A DNA stretch of 64,000 bases from the NCBI GenBank assembly GCA_017161075.1, contig CP046174.1:682001-746000 (forward strand). The letters are read 5' to 3'. This document shows, in pieces, positions 37,675 through 46,736 of the stretch (positions are counted from its first letter, which is position 1; each line of letters begins with the position of its first letter). This DNA is from Erysipelotrichaceae bacterium 66202529. Its GTDB lineage: Bacteria > Bacillota_I > Bacilli_A > Erysipelotrichales > Erysipelotrichaceae. The translations under genes and the position numbers were made by a program. The notes beneath the pieces are model-generated. The model did not search any database and was not told where the DNA came from. It worked only from the letters and a program-made list of their open reading frames with translations.

Positions 37675-38844
37675 ATGAAAATTGCCCCATATACAGAAAA
37701 AGAACGGGAGCATTTAATCATGCTTCGCCGCTGGTTTCATGCACATCCGGAGGCCAGTCTGCAGGAATATAAAACAGCAGAGAAAATTGAGGAAGAGCTG
37801 GACCGGTATGGAATCACACATCGCCGTATTAAGGAAACCGGTGTGTATGCACAGATAAACGGAGAACAGGGAAGTGGAAAGGTGCTTGTATTACGGGCGG
37901 ATACCGATGCCTTATCCATGGACGATCTGCTCGATCAAAGCTATCGTAGTGTACATCCGGGCTGTGCACATACGTGCGGTCATGATGCGCATACAGCGGT
38001 ACTGCTGCTTGCCGCCAAGCTGCTGCAGGAAAGAAAAAAGGAGTTTTCTGGAGAGGTGCGCTTCTTTTTCCAGCCGGGAGAGGAAATCGGGCAGGGAGCC
38101 CGTACCTTTATACAGGAGGGCTGTCTGAAAGGAGCCGACCGTATTTATGGCGCGCATATGTGCAGTGCGCTGGATGTGGGGACGATATCCCTGACGCCGG
38201 GACCAATCAATGCCAGCTGTGATTATTTCCGTATCCATATCCAGGGAAAGGGCGCTCATGTATCCACTCCGCACAAGGGAATTGATGCCTTGTATATCGC
38301 CTCACAGCTTGTGATAAATCTGCAGTCCATCGTATCACGGTCATTATCGCCGCTGGATACCGCGGTTGTCGGTGTTGGGACGATGCGTGCTGGGAGACAA
38401 TATAATATTGTGGCAGAGGAAGCCCTTTTGGAGGGAACGACCCGCAGCTTTTCAACCGATACCAGGGCCTACCTCAGGCAAAGGGTATGTGAAATTGCAG
38501 AGCAGAGTGCAGCATTATATGGCGCTGTTGCAGAGGTGGAATTTCAGGATTATGCGGCACCGCTGATCAATGACAGACAGGTGGTCGCAGATGTTACACC
38601 GATTGCAGAGAGCATTGCCGGTAAGGGTTATGTAATTTCCAATCAGGAGAAAATGATGCAGGCGGATGATTTTGCGGATTATCTGGCGCTGGTACCTGGC
38701 TGCTATGCCTTTATCGGCTCCAGAAATAAGCAATATGCAAACAGTGCGTTGCCTCATCATCATGCACAGTTTGATATTGATGAGGAAGCGATGCTGTTGT
38801 CTTTAGCGGTGTTTGTACAATATGCTCTGCACTATCTGGCGTGA
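37675..38844 (+). CDS. M20D-family amidohydrolase (hippurate/IAA-amino acid hydrolase-like)
   Basis: This 389-aa metallopeptidase-like enzyme has HAHPEASLQEY, LRADTDAL (metal Asp), TCGHDAHT and QPGEEIGQGA with the catalytic Glu pair, and a dimerisation domain in the middle. It removes acyl groups from N-acyl amino acids. GGAAAGGATG precedes the ATG. It is followed directly by a small unknown gene. Confidence 0.92.
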   Translation: MKIAPYTEKEREHLIMLRRWFHAHPEASLQEYKTAEKIEEELDRYGITHRRIKETGVYAQINGEQGSGKVLVLRADTDALSMDDLLDQSYRSVHPGCAHTCGHDAHTAVLLLAAKLLQERKKEFSGEVRFFFQPGEEIGQGARTFIQEGCLKGADRIYGAHMCSALDVGTISLTPGPINASCDYFRIHIQGKGAHVSTPHKGIDALYIASQLVINLQSIVSRSLSPLDTAVVGVGTMRAGRQYNIVAEEALLEGTTRSFSTDTRAYLRQRVCEIAEQSAALYGAVAEVEFQDYAAPLINDRQVVADVTPIAESIAGKGYVISNQEKMMQADDFADYLALVPGCYAFIGSRNKQYANSALPHHHAQFDIDEEAMLLSLAVFVQYALHYLA

Positions 38845-38879
38845 CAATCATGAGAAATTTAGAAAGAAGGCAAGATGTT

Positions 38880-39185
38880 ATGAATGAAACAGTAAAGAAG
38901 GAACAGCTGCGCAGCTATGCGGAAGGCATCCTGCAGCCGGAAATCGTGGAAAGCATCACATATGAAGCAGGCTTTTCCGATCAGGAGGGAGACAGTGATG
39001 TTTGGCTGCTTGAAACGGATACGGGCAATGAATACTGGCTCATAGAGGGGGCATATCCTGCAAATATCATTAAGAAAAGCGGCATCTATCAACATGCGGA
39101 AAGAGCCTTTGAGGTTTATGTAGAGATGCTGCAGGAGGCAAAGGAAAAGCCGGAAATACCGGATCGCTTCCAGCAGCTGCAATAA
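38880..39185 (+). CDS. Hypothetical acidic protein, about 101 aa
   Basis: I do not recognise this protein. It is soluble and acidic, with a central segment of alternating strands (SDVWLLETDTGNEYWLIEG) that reads like a small alpha-beta domain. I chose the ATG at 38880 after AAGAAGGCAAG; an earlier in-frame start at 38841 overlaps the amidohydrolase stop. It probably shares an operon with that gene. Confidence 0.65.
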   Translation: MNETVKKEQLRSYAEGILQPEIVESITYEAGFSDQEGDSDVWLLETDTGNEYWLIEGAYPANIIKKSGIYQHAERAFEVYVEMLQEAKEKPEIPDRFQQLQ

Positions 39186-39342
39186 TACAAAGCCGGTTAA
39201 TAGATATTGTATATATGAATGAAATGAGAAAAAATATAGGATTGAAGTAAGAAAAAAACAGGAAAAGCTGTTATCCTGGCAGGCTGAAAACTGAAAGATA
39301 CGACAGGAAGATTCATAAAAATATAGCATATAACAAATACGA

Positions 39343-39390
39343 AAAGAGCTCTTTTGCATTGCAGCGGCAATACGAGAGGGCTTTTTTTGC
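39343..39390 (+). terminator. Terminator-like hairpin
   Basis: AGCTCTTTTGCATTGC pairs with GCAATACGAGAGGGCT using G-U pairs, followed by seven Ts. Confidence 0.6.
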
Positions 39391-39859
39391 ATGCAGTAAA
39401 TATACGAAGGAAACAATCATCCACAATCCATATGGAGTCAGGACAGTGACGGTGCAAGGAAGCCATACTGCTTTTCTATTGCTTTTCATTGCACGTATTC
39501 ACCTTCTATGCTGTTGAGCGCTTTAATTGTTTCTAAAGATGTTATGATATCTGCTTCCGTAAGCAGAATCTTTACTTATTGTATTTTCCTGCGTGCGGAT
39601 TGTTCGTTTTCAATATCTGCTCTGCTTACCGTGAAGGATATCCTGCTTTTTTCTGTTTTTACGCAGAAATACAGGAAAAATAGTGTAGGTTTCCTTCTGC
39701 ATTGGCACACACATGAAGATATACGGTATTCCTGTTTATTTCTTTATGTGTTTTTTCTGCAGGCTTTCTTTACACAGAAACTTCAGCTAGTAAGCATGAA
39801 GTGAAAAAACCGTCTATTTTCAGACCACACAGCCCACTTTTGTGTAAAAAATGCCTGGT

Positions 39860-39888
39860 TTGACAGTGCTGGGACAGATAGGTAAACT
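39860..39888 (+). promoter_or_regulatory. PTS operon promoter
   Basis: TTGACA at 39860-39865 and TAAACT at 39883-39888 are separated by 17 bp. The shared 13-mer lies 10 bp upstream of the -35. Confidence 0.65.
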
Positions 39889-39901
39889 ATCAGTGTAGCA
39901 G

Positions 39902-39916
39902 ATGTAATCGCTTTCT
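39902..39916 (+). promoter_or_regulatory. Catabolite-responsive element (cre)
   Basis: ATGTAATCGCTTTCT fits the WTGNAANCGNWNNCW consensus at every position. It lies just downstream of the predicted transcription start, a normal place for CcpA repression. Confidence 0.75.
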
Positions 39917-39999
39917 TGATCGGACGCTAATTCTCACATCGTGCTATGGAATGTATAGAACATATACAAAGTAATTGATTACTTTAGTCAGGAGGAAGC

Positions 40000-40437
40000 A
40001 TGGTTGGATTTCTAATTGCAACCCATGGAGGCTTTGCTAGAGGGATTCTTGACAGCATTGAGCTGATTGCCGGCAGACAGGAGCGCATTGATACGATCTC
40101 CATTCTGCATGAGACAAGCATTGATGCGTTTGGAAAAGAGCTCACTGATAAGATTGTGGAGCTGGATGATGGTGAAGGTGTTGTCGTCTTCTGTGATCTG
40201 CTGCTGGCAAGCCCCTATAACCAGGCGACGATGAGCTATCGTGCTCTACAGGGAAAACATGAATACCGTATCCTGTCCGGTGCCAATCTGCCGATGATTC
40301 TGGAGGCCCTCAGCGGGCGGATGCAGAATCTGGGGCTGGATGCAATCAGCCGGATGGCACAGAATGCTGGTAAGGAAGGGATTCAGGAGTTTTTTGAGGA
40401 GTTCGCCAAGGTTTCTAAAACCGCTATGATTCAGTAA
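40000..40437 (+). CDS. PTS mannose-family IIA component
   Basis: This 145-aa cytoplasmic phospho-carrier has the active-site ATHGG with H9. It is the first gene of a mannose-type PTS operon. CAGGAGGAAGC precedes the ATG. Family members take up hexoses, amino sugars, D-glucosaminate or glucoselysine, so the gene alone does not give the substrate. Confidence 0.93.
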   Translation: MVGFLIATHGGFARGILDSIELIAGRQERIDTISILHETSIDAFGKELTDKIVELDDGEGVVVFCDLLLASPYNQATMSYRALQGKHEYRILSGANLPMILEALSGRMQNLGLDAISRMAQNAGKEGIQEFFEEFAKVSKTAMIQ

Positions 40438-40451
40438 AAAGGAGAATCGTT

Positions 40452-40922
40452 ATGAGCAATATTCTATTGGCACGAATTGATGACAGACTCATCCATGGAC
40501 AGGTTATGACATCCTGGGTACGCTTTGTAAAGTCAAAAAACATTTTGATTATCGACGATGAAACCTATCATGATGCATTTATCCGATCCTTTATCACCAT
40601 GGTGGTACCAAGAGGCATCCAGATTCAGGTGCTAGACACAAAATCCGGGATTTCCTTTCTGCAGGATTACCAGGGCCCAGGCCTTGTGCTACTTGCCAAA
40701 TACCCGCAAACCTTCTATCTGCTGATGGAGGGCGGTATTGAATTTCAGGAAATCATCATCGGTGGAATGGGCGCAAGAGAAAACCGGAAGGTGTTGTACA
40801 AAAATATCTGTGCATCGGACGAGGAGCTGGATGTATTAAAAAAGCTGTACAAAAGCGGTATTTCTGTAAAAATACAGATTGTTCCGGAAGAAAAAGGGAT
40901 TCCTCTGGAAACACTGCTGTAG
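40452..40922 (+). CDS. PTS mannose-family IIB component (copy 1)
   Basis: This 156-aa subunit carries phosphate on H15 in the ARIDDRLIHGQV motif. A second IIB gene follows at once, so the operon has two IIB proteins. AAAGGAGAATCG precedes the ATG. Confidence 0.93.
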   Translation: MSNILLARIDDRLIHGQVMTSWVRFVKSKNILIIDDETYHDAFIRSFITMVVPRGIQIQVLDTKSGISFLQDYQGPGLVLLAKYPQTFYLLMEGGIEFQEIIIGGMGARENRKVLYKNICASDEELDVLKKLYKSGISVKIQIVPEEKGIPLETLL

Positions 40923-40972
40923 ATCAATCGTGCAAATGGACGTATTTGCACATAGAAAAGGAGAATAGAATT

Positions 40973-41446
40973 ATGAAACAGATTGTATTTGCGCGCATTG
41001 ATGACCGTCTGATTCATGGACAGGTCATGACGGCCTGGCTGAAGCAATGCGATGCCAATGAGGTTGTTATTATTGACAATGAATTATGTAAGGATACCTT
41101 TGTGGTCATGATGATGAAATCACTGATTCCATCCACAATCTCCCTGAAGGTGTTCAATGATGCGGATGCCGCCTCTTATTTAAAGGAGGATGGTAAAGGG
41201 GAAAAAATCCTGATTCTGGTAAAAACTCCGCAGGCAGTGTTAACGCTGATGAACAACGGAATTACACTGGAATATCTCAATATCGGCGGTATGGGAATGA
41301 AAGCCGGAAGAAGCAAGCTTTATAAAAATATTGCGGCTTCTGATGAGGAACGTGAGGTATTTCGTGAATTGCTCAATCGTGAGCTTGTCATGAAGGTACA
41401 GGTTGTTCCAACGGAAAAAGCTGAGGATTTAGGGAAATATCTTTAA
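40973..41446 (+). CDS. PTS mannose-family IIB component (copy 2)
   Basis: This 157-aa protein has the same ARIDDRLIHGQV motif (H15) but diverges from copy 1 elsewhere. The ATG at 40973 has AAAGGAGAATAG upstream, so it is preferred to an ATG nine codons earlier. Two IIBs may serve two substrates or regulate the PTS and the LevR-type regulator separately. Confidence 0.93.
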   Translation: MKQIVFARIDDRLIHGQVMTAWLKQCDANEVVIIDNELCKDTFVVMMMKSLIPSTISLKVFNDADAASYLKEDGKGEKILILVKTPQAVLTLMNNGITLEYLNIGGMGMKAGRSKLYKNIAASDEEREVFRELLNRELVMKVQVVPTEKAEDLGKYL

Positions 41447-41466
41447 TACAATACATTATTAAAACG

Positions 41467-41508
41467 AAAGGAGAAACGGCTGTATAACAGCCGTATGGAA
41501 TACGTATG
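41467..41508 (+). promoter_or_regulatory. Hairpin-bridged ribosome binding site of the IIC gene
   Basis: AAAGGAG (41467-41473) is 32 nt before the ATG at 41506, too far for normal use. Between them ACGGCTG and CAGCCGT (41476-41494) form a 7-bp hairpin, which shortens the effective spacing to about 13 nt. Confidence 0.6.
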
Positions 41509-42267
41509 CATATAAATGTTATTCAGGCAATTCTGATCGGATTTCTGTACTTCCTGTGTCAGAGTGGTACGCCATGGCTGACTGCATTCATGGGGAATTA
41601 TGTCCGTCAGCCGCTGGTAAACGGCGCAATCGTTGGTTTGATCATGGGAGACCCCGTGCAGGGACTGATTATCGGTTCTGCCATCAATCTGCCTTTTATC
41701 GGAGTTATTATGGTTGGAAGCACGATGCCGACAGATTCAGCGCTGGCAGGTATTGTAGGGACTGCACTTGCCTTGGCGAGTGGTGCTTCACCGGAGGTCG
41801 CAGTATCTATGGCGGTGCCAATCGGTCTGCTGGGAAATCTGTTGTGGACGGTTCATATGACGAAAAACTGTATCTTTGTTCATATGATGGACAAGGCTGC
41901 GGAAACTGGTGATGTTAAGAAAATGAACTTTCTGCATGTATGGCCGCCACAGATCACAACTGCGCTTTTAATGACAATTCCAGTGGCACTGGTTGTATAT
42001 TTCGGTGCGGATGTCGCAAAATCTGCGATTGATTCTCTGTCCGGTATGCCGCTGCATATGCTGGAGGTAATCGGCGGTGTTCTGCCTGCAGTAGGTATCG
42101 GTATGACACTGCGTATGCTGATGTCAAAAAAATCCGTTATTTTATTCTTCCTGCTGGGTTTCCTGATGGTGACTTATCAGGGATTCTCAATGATCGTTGT
42201 CGCATTGTTCGCCATCATCATTGCCTATTTCTATACAGATCTATCTTCAAAAAGGACAGGTGAATAA
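41506..42267 (+). CDS. PTS mannose-family IIC component
   Basis: This 253-aa membrane subunit has about seven hydrophobic segments and the conserved NGAIVGLIMGDPVQGLIIG region. No in-frame start exists between the stop at 41485 and ATG 41506, which fixes the start. The N-terminus MHINVIQAILIG matches family starts. It forms the channel with IID. Confidence 0.93.
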   Translation: MHINVIQAILIGFLYFLCQSGTPWLTAFMGNYVRQPLVNGAIVGLIMGDPVQGLIIGSAINLPFIGVIMVGSTMPTDSALAGIVGTALALASGASPEVAVSMAVPIGLLGNLLWTVHMTKNCIFVHMMDKAAETGDVKKMNFLHVWPPQITTALLMTIPVALVVYFGADVAKSAIDSLSGMPLHMLEVIGGVLPAVGIGMTLRMLMSKKSVILFFLLGFLMVTYQGFSMIVVALFAIIIAYFYTDLSSKRTGE

Positions 42268-42269
42268 TT

Positions 42270-43112
42270 ATGGAAGAAACAAACAAGGAATTGAAGCAGA
42301 AAAAACAGATTACCAATAAAGACCTCATGCGGGTTTGGTGGAGATGGGTATTCTTTCAGGAGGCGAGTGTCAGCTATGAACGTTTACAGGCACCGGGCTT
42401 CTTCTATGCCATTTCTCCCGTGCTGGTAAAGCTGTATGGAGATAACCCGGAGGAGCTGACAGCGGCATGTAAGCGGCATATGCAGTTTTATAACTCAGAG
42501 CCGTACTGCGGTCTTGCGATTCACGGAATCACTTTGGCCCTGGAGGAGGAGCGTGCCAACGGAGCACCGATTACAGATGAGGCAATCAACTCTTTAAAAA
42601 CTGGACTTATGGGGCCGCTGGCAGGACTTGGAGATTCTGTGCGTGCAGGAACGATTGCACCGATCGTCACGGCCTTCTGTATCAGTATCGGACAGACAGG
42701 AAATCTGATTGCGCCGTTTTTACTGGAGGGTATCCTGGTCGCAATCGTATGGCCGTTTGCTATCTGGCTGCTAAAAAAATCCTATCATACAGGAAAAGAG
42801 GGCATTCAGGAAATTTTCTCCAGCGGTAAGCTGAATTGGATCACCACAATGACCTCAACGCTGGGTGGTATTACATTGGGAGCATTGGCTGCCAGCTATG
42901 TGACACTGACCTCTCCGCTGGAATTTGTGCTGGGAAAGGGCAGTAAGATTGCCTTACAGGCAGATGTGCTGGATGTCATTTTGAAAAATATTCTGCCGTT
43001 AAGTATGGTGCTGCTTTCTGTATATCTGCTTAACAAAAAAGTATCCGCAGTAAAAATCATTCTGATTCTGGCTGCTGTCAGCGCAGCTGGTGTACTGATC
43101 GGATTGTTCTAA
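42270..43112 (+). CDS. PTS mannose-family IID component
   Basis: This 280-aa membrane subunit has the family pattern: FQEASVSYERLQAPGF near the N-terminus, FYNSEP, GLMGPLAGLGDS and C-terminal helices. It starts 2 bp after the IIC stop. A terminator follows, so the genes downstream depend on read-through or their own promoter. Confidence 0.94.
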   Translation: MEETNKELKQKKQITNKDLMRVWWRWVFFQEASVSYERLQAPGFFYAISPVLVKLYGDNPEELTAACKRHMQFYNSEPYCGLAIHGITLALEEERANGAPITDEAINSLKTGLMGPLAGLGDSVRAGTIAPIVTAFCISIGQTGNLIAPFLLEGILVAIVWPFAIWLLKKSYHTGKEGIQEIFSSGKLNWITTMTSTLGGITLGALAASYVTLTSPLEFVLGKGSKIALQADVLDVILKNILPLSMVLLSVYLLNKKVSAVKIILILAAVSAAGVLIGLF

Positions 43113-43120
43113 TATCATAG

Positions 43121-43150
43121 AATGGGCCGATACATGTTGGCTCATTTTTT
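43121..43150 (+). terminator. Terminator after IID
   Basis: AATGGGCC pairs with GGCTCATT across a 10-nt loop, then Ts. It separates the PTS genes from the racemase group. Confidence 0.65.
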
Positions 43151-43188
43151 ATGAGCAGCATATTTTGTGAAAGGAGATATCAAAGCGT

Positions 43189-44385
43189 ATGTCAGAAACA
43201 GGGAATACGGAATATAAACAAAGCGAACAACTGCCTTACCGCACCTATGCACAGGTAAATCTTCAGCAGCTGCTGGAAAATACGAAAAAAGTGAAAGCAT
43301 TGCTGAAACCGCAGACGAAGCTGTTATCCGTTTTGAAGGCGGATGGCTATGGTCATGGTGCTGTACAGGTTGCCCGGACAATAGAGGAAGAGAGTGACTG
43401 GTTTGCAGTTGCCTCCTTTTATGAGGCGAAGGAGCTTCGCGAGCATGGCATCACAAAACCTATTTTAGTCTTTGGCTTTCTTGATGACAGTCATGTGGAG
43501 GAGGCAGTGCAAAGGGATATCACCTGCAGTGCGCTATCCTATGAATATGCGATGCATCTGGCACACCTATGCGAACAGAAGAAGCTTCGTCTTTCCATGC
43601 ATATTAAGCTGGATACCGGCTTTCACCGGCTGGGAATCGACTGTGATGAAAATCGTTTACAAGAGGCTTATGAGGAAGTTCGGCAGTTATATGAAACAGA
43701 AGCTCTGCATATCACTGGAATTTATACACACTTTTCCACAGCCGGAAGTAAGGTGGCGCAGGATGAAGCCTTTCTTGAGCGGCAGTACCAACAGTTCTGT
43801 GAAATTTTACAGCGCTTGAAAGAGGATCAAATTGATCCAGGAATCCGCCACTGCTGCAATTCCAAGGCAACCCTGACGAATCCTGAAATGCATCTGGATA
43901 TGGTACGAGTGGGTCTATACCTGTATGGACTGGGGTCGGATGCCGATATCGAATACTTAAAGCTGAAGCCCATTGTGAACTGGAAAGCACGAATCTATGC
44001 AATCCGTGAGGTTGCACAGGGAGAAGGCATCGGCTACAGCCGTACCTTTATCACACCGAAGCCCATGCGCATCGGCGTGGTATCGCTTGGCTTTGCGGAT
44101 GGATATGCACGCTGTCTGTATGCCTCCAATAAGGTATATGTCCTTGTACATGGTAAGAAAACAAGGATTTTAGGAAAAATCTGTATGGATGTTATGATGA
44201 TTGATCTTACGGATATACCGGAAGCAGTGGTGAATGATGCCGTTACGGTCTTGGGGTGTGATGGAGAGCAGCACATCAGCGCCAATCTGCTTGGAAAGGA
44301 AACCGGGGGTACTGCTGTGGAAATTACCTGCGGGATGGGAAAACGCGTAAAGCGAGTATATGAGAATGAAGAAGGAAGCTGTTAA
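43189..44385 (+). CDS. Alanine-racemase family PLP enzyme
   Basis: This 398-aa fold-type III PLP enzyme has the PLP lysine in LKADGYGHG (K50) and the opposing base Tyr in GIGYSRT (Y283), so racemase chemistry looks intact. Residues 1-18 are an extra polar tail. GAAAGGAGATATC precedes the ATG. It may be a second, catabolic alanine racemase, or act on another amino acid. Its place between a PTS and sugar aldolases, with a D-amino-acid aminotransferase in the same region, points to use in degradation. Confidence 0.88.
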   Translation: MSETGNTEYKQSEQLPYRTYAQVNLQQLLENTKKVKALLKPQTKLLSVLKADGYGHGAVQVARTIEEESDWFAVASFYEAKELREHGITKPILVFGFLDDSHVEEAVQRDITCSALSYEYAMHLAHLCEQKKLRLSMHIKLDTGFHRLGIDCDENRLQEAYEEVRQLYETEALHITGIYTHFSTAGSKVAQDEAFLERQYQQFCEILQRLKEDQIDPGIRHCCNSKATLTNPEMHLDMVRVGLYLYGLGSDADIEYLKLKPIVNWKARIYAIREVAQGEGIGYSRTFITPKPMRIGVVSLGFADGYARCLYASNKVYVLVHGKKTRILGKICMDVMMIDLTDIPEAVVNDAVTVLGCDGEQHISANLLGKETGGTAVEITCGMGKRVKRVYENEEGSC

Positions 44386-45229
44386 GGATATTTTACAGAT
44401 TCTGCTTGGCTCGCTCCTGTTTGCCGTTTCGTTGAATGTATTTCTGATTCCGGTACATGTTTACAGTGCAGGATTCATGGGAATCGCACAGCTGCTCAGA
44501 GATTTTGTGAGTGTGTGCAGCGGGATACAGTTTCCCTTCGATATTGCCGGCAGTATCAATTTTCTTTTGAATATTCTTATCTTTGTATTCGCATTTCGCT
44601 ATGTATCTCGGCGCTTTGCCATCATGACGCTGCTTACGATCGCCGTACAGAGTCTGATGCTGTCACTACTGCCAATACAACAAGAGCTCCTGCTGCAGGA
44701 TCCCCTGGTATCCATTTTATTCGGCTCTGTATTATGCGCCATTGCTACGGTAATCACCTTTAACGGAAAAGGCAGCGGAGGTGGAATTGATGTGATCGGG
44801 ATCTATCTGTCACAGCATAACAAGGGAAGTGTCGGCCGCATCTATATGCTGGTAAATACCTCGGTCTATCTGATTTGTCTGGTATTTTATGACTTTGAAA
44901 CAGCCGTGTATTCCATGATCAGCTCTACCCTGTTATCCTTTGCCGTTGACCGGATACATAAGCGAAATATTGAGGTTGAAATTATGGTCTTTACGGAAAA
45001 CAGCACAGAGCTTCGTAAGGAGCTGCTAGCCAGCAGTGAACGCGGCATTACCTGCTGGAACGGCTATGGCGCATATACAGAGTCGAAGAAGGATGTGCTG
45101 CTCAGTGTTGTGACAAGAGATCAGATGCAGACATTCGTCAGGCTGGTACAGACAATCGATCCAAAAGCGTTTGTCATTGTCAGCTCGCAGATTCAGGTTT
45201 ATGGAAATTTTCAAAAACAGATCGTTTAA
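44360..45229 (+). CDS. YitT family membrane protein (DUF161-DUF2179)
   Basis: This 289-aa protein has about five or six N-terminal membrane helices with GGIDVIGIYLSQ and a C-terminal cytoplasmic DUF2179 domain (about 205-285). YitT proteins are putative carriers of unknown substrate. The gene overlaps the racemase stop by 26 bp, suggesting coupling; a second ATG lies at 44366. Confidence 0.85.
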   Translation: MRMKKEAVKDILQILLGSLLFAVSLNVFLIPVHVYSAGFMGIAQLLRDFVSVCSGIQFPFDIAGSINFLLNILIFVFAFRYVSRRFAIMTLLTIAVQSLMLSLLPIQQELLLQDPLVSILFGSVLCAIATVITFNGKGSGGGIDVIGIYLSQHNKGSVGRIYMLVNTSVYLICLVFYDFETAVYSMISSTLLSFAVDRIHKRNIEVEIMVFTENSTELRKELLASSERGITCWNGYGAYTESKKDVLLSVVTRDQMQTFVRLVQTIDPKAFVIVSSQIQVYGNFQKQIV

Positions 45230-45239
45230 AGGAGGCACT

Positions 45240-45866
45240 ATGAAGGATATTAAAGAAACACACAGCTTTATGAGGCTGGCAGAACAGCAGCTGCATGAGG
45301 TGGTAAATACATATGATATGAAGCAGTTGGAAAAAGCGGCAGATATGATACAGGCTGCAGAGCAGAAGGGGTGCCGTATTCATGTAACGGGAATCGGAAA
45401 GCCGTCCTATCTCGCCGGGTATGCGGCGTCTCTGCTTTCTTCCACGGGTTCCCCTGCTTATTTTCTGGATGGGACGGAAGCCGTTCATGGCAGTGCCGGG
45501 CAGGTTGCTGCCAATGATGTGGTTATCGCGATCAGTAATTCCGGCAATACGCAAGAGCTGAAGCAGACCATTCAGACGCTGAAGCAAAATGGTGCACATA
45601 TTATCGCCGTTAGTGGCAATGCGGATTCCTGGCTGTACACACACAGCGATGCACAGCTGTATGCGCATGTGGAGCAGGAGGGTGATGCCCTCAACAAGCC
45701 GCCAAGAGCGAGTATCCTGGTGGAGCTGCTGGTGCTGCAGAGTCTCAGCGTATTGCTGCAGTATCGAAAGAACATTACAGGTAAGGATTATCTGAAATGG
45801 CATCCGGGAGGAAGCCTGGGAGAACAGACACGAAGGGAGGAACAGCTATGCCCGTCAAAGGATTGA
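45240..45866 (+). CDS. SIS-domain sugar-phosphate isomerase (KdsD/GutQ-like, no CBS)
   Basis: This 208-aa protein has the SIS motifs of KdsD/GutQ (GIGKPSYLAG, FLDGTEAVHG, AISNSGNTQEL) and the ending HPGGSLGE, but lacks the CBS pair. KdsD-type enzymes interconvert ketose and aldose 5-phosphates; other SIS proteins deglycate sugar-amine phosphates, which would also fit here. AAAGGAGGCACT fixes the ATG at 45240. It overlaps the next gene by 19 bp. Confidence 0.87.
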   Translation: MKDIKETHSFMRLAEQQLHEVVNTYDMKQLEKAADMIQAAEQKGCRIHVTGIGKPSYLAGYAASLLSSTGSPAYFLDGTEAVHGSAGQVAANDVVIAISNSGNTQELKQTIQTLKQNGAHIIAVSGNADSWLYTHSDAQLYAHVEQEGDALNKPPRASILVELLVLQSLSVLLQYRKNITGKDYLKWHPGGSLGEQTRREEQLCPSKD

Positions 45867-46735
45867 TTACCGCAATGATAACACCGATGAAGGATGGAGA
45901 AATCGATGAAGCCGGTGTGCGGCAGCTTGTAGAGCGTCTCATTCAAAAAGGTGTGGATGCATTGTTTATATTAGGAACAAACGGAGAATTCCATGTATTG
46001 CGCAGAGAGGAAAAGATCAGGCTTGCCGACATGGTGGTGCGCTTTGCCAATGGCAGAGTACCGGTTTATGCAGGAAGCGGCGGCAATTCCACCCAGGAGG
46101 TAATCGAGCTATCTCAGGATTTACAACAGACAGGCATTACGGCCCTCAGTGTGATTACACCGTTTCTTGTACCGCTGACACAAACAGAGCTGCAGCAGCA
46201 TTATGAAGCAGTCGCTGATGCTGTAAAGGTGCCGATTATCCTTTATAATATACCGAAGAATACAGGAAACAATATCGAGCCGCAAACCGCAGCCGCTCTT
46301 GCGTGCCATAAAAATATTGTAGGAATTAAGGACAGTAGCGGAAATATCGAACAGATCCGGCAGTATATTGAGGCAACGAAGGGGATGGAATTTGCCGTGC
46401 TCAGCGGCAGCGATTCTCTGATTTTGAAGGCCTTGCAGCTGGGAGCGAAGGGAGCTGTGGCAGCGACAAGCAATCTTCTCACCGAAATAGATGTTGCTAT
46501 TGTTACTCTGTTTGAGCAGGGAAGGCTAGCGGAAGCACAGGCTATGCAGGAGCGAATCGAGCCCTTACGTAAGGTTTTGAAGCTGGGCAGCATCCCATCG
46601 GTATTAAAGGCTGCTATGAACATGGCAGGGATATCGGCCGGGGAATGCAGAAAGCCGGTTAGGATGCCGGATGAGGCTGTATCGGCTGAAATCCGGATGA
46701 TGCTGCAGCAGTATGAGCTGGAAGGAGAGAGATAG
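45848..46735 (+). CDS. DHDPS/N-acetylneuraminate-lyase family aldolase
   Basis: This 295-aa class I aldolase of the DapA superfamily has the Schiff-base Lys in GIKDSSGN (K161), the Tyr in LYNIPKN and the GTNGEF motif. It splits or forms 2-keto acids with pyruvate as one partner. In a PTS operon with a KDPG aldolase it is more likely catabolic (2-keto-3-deoxy acid) than a lysine-synthesis enzyme. GAAGGGAGGAACAGC precedes the ATG. Confidence 0.9.
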   Translation: MPVKGLITAMITPMKDGEIDEAGVRQLVERLIQKGVDALFILGTNGEFHVLRREEKIRLADMVVRFANGRVPVYAGSGGNSTQEVIELSQDLQQTGITALSVITPFLVPLTQTELQQHYEAVADAVKVPIILYNIPKNTGNNIEPQTAAALACHKNIVGIKDSSGNIEQIRQYIEATKGMEFAVLSGSDSLILKALQLGAKGAVAATSNLLTEIDVAIVTLFEQGRLAEAQAMQERIEPLRKVLKLGSIPSVLKAAMNMAGISAGECRKPVRMPDEAVSAEIRMMLQQYELEGER

Positions 46736-46736
46736 C

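Larger units (their letters stand above)
39391..39999 (+). promoter_or_regulatory. Long control region of the mannose-family PTS operon
   Basis: This 600-bp non-coding stretch holds TTTACACAGAAA (39769-39780) and CTTTTGTGTAAAA (39837-39849), both repeated upstream of the dat gene. It also holds a promoter (39860-39888) and a cre site (39902-39916). A variant half-site (TTTACGCAGAAAT) lies at about 39658. A 98-codon frame here is not supported as a gene. Confidence 0.6.

Noticed and set aside
39508..39804. 98-codon plus-strand frame
   Set aside because: It overlaps the regulatory repeats of the PTS control region and has no ribosome site or recognisable domain.
39840..39999. Sigma-54 (-12/-24) promoter for the mannose-type PTS
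   Set aside because: I expected one because of the LevR-like gene, but only a sigma-A type promoter and a cre site are visible.
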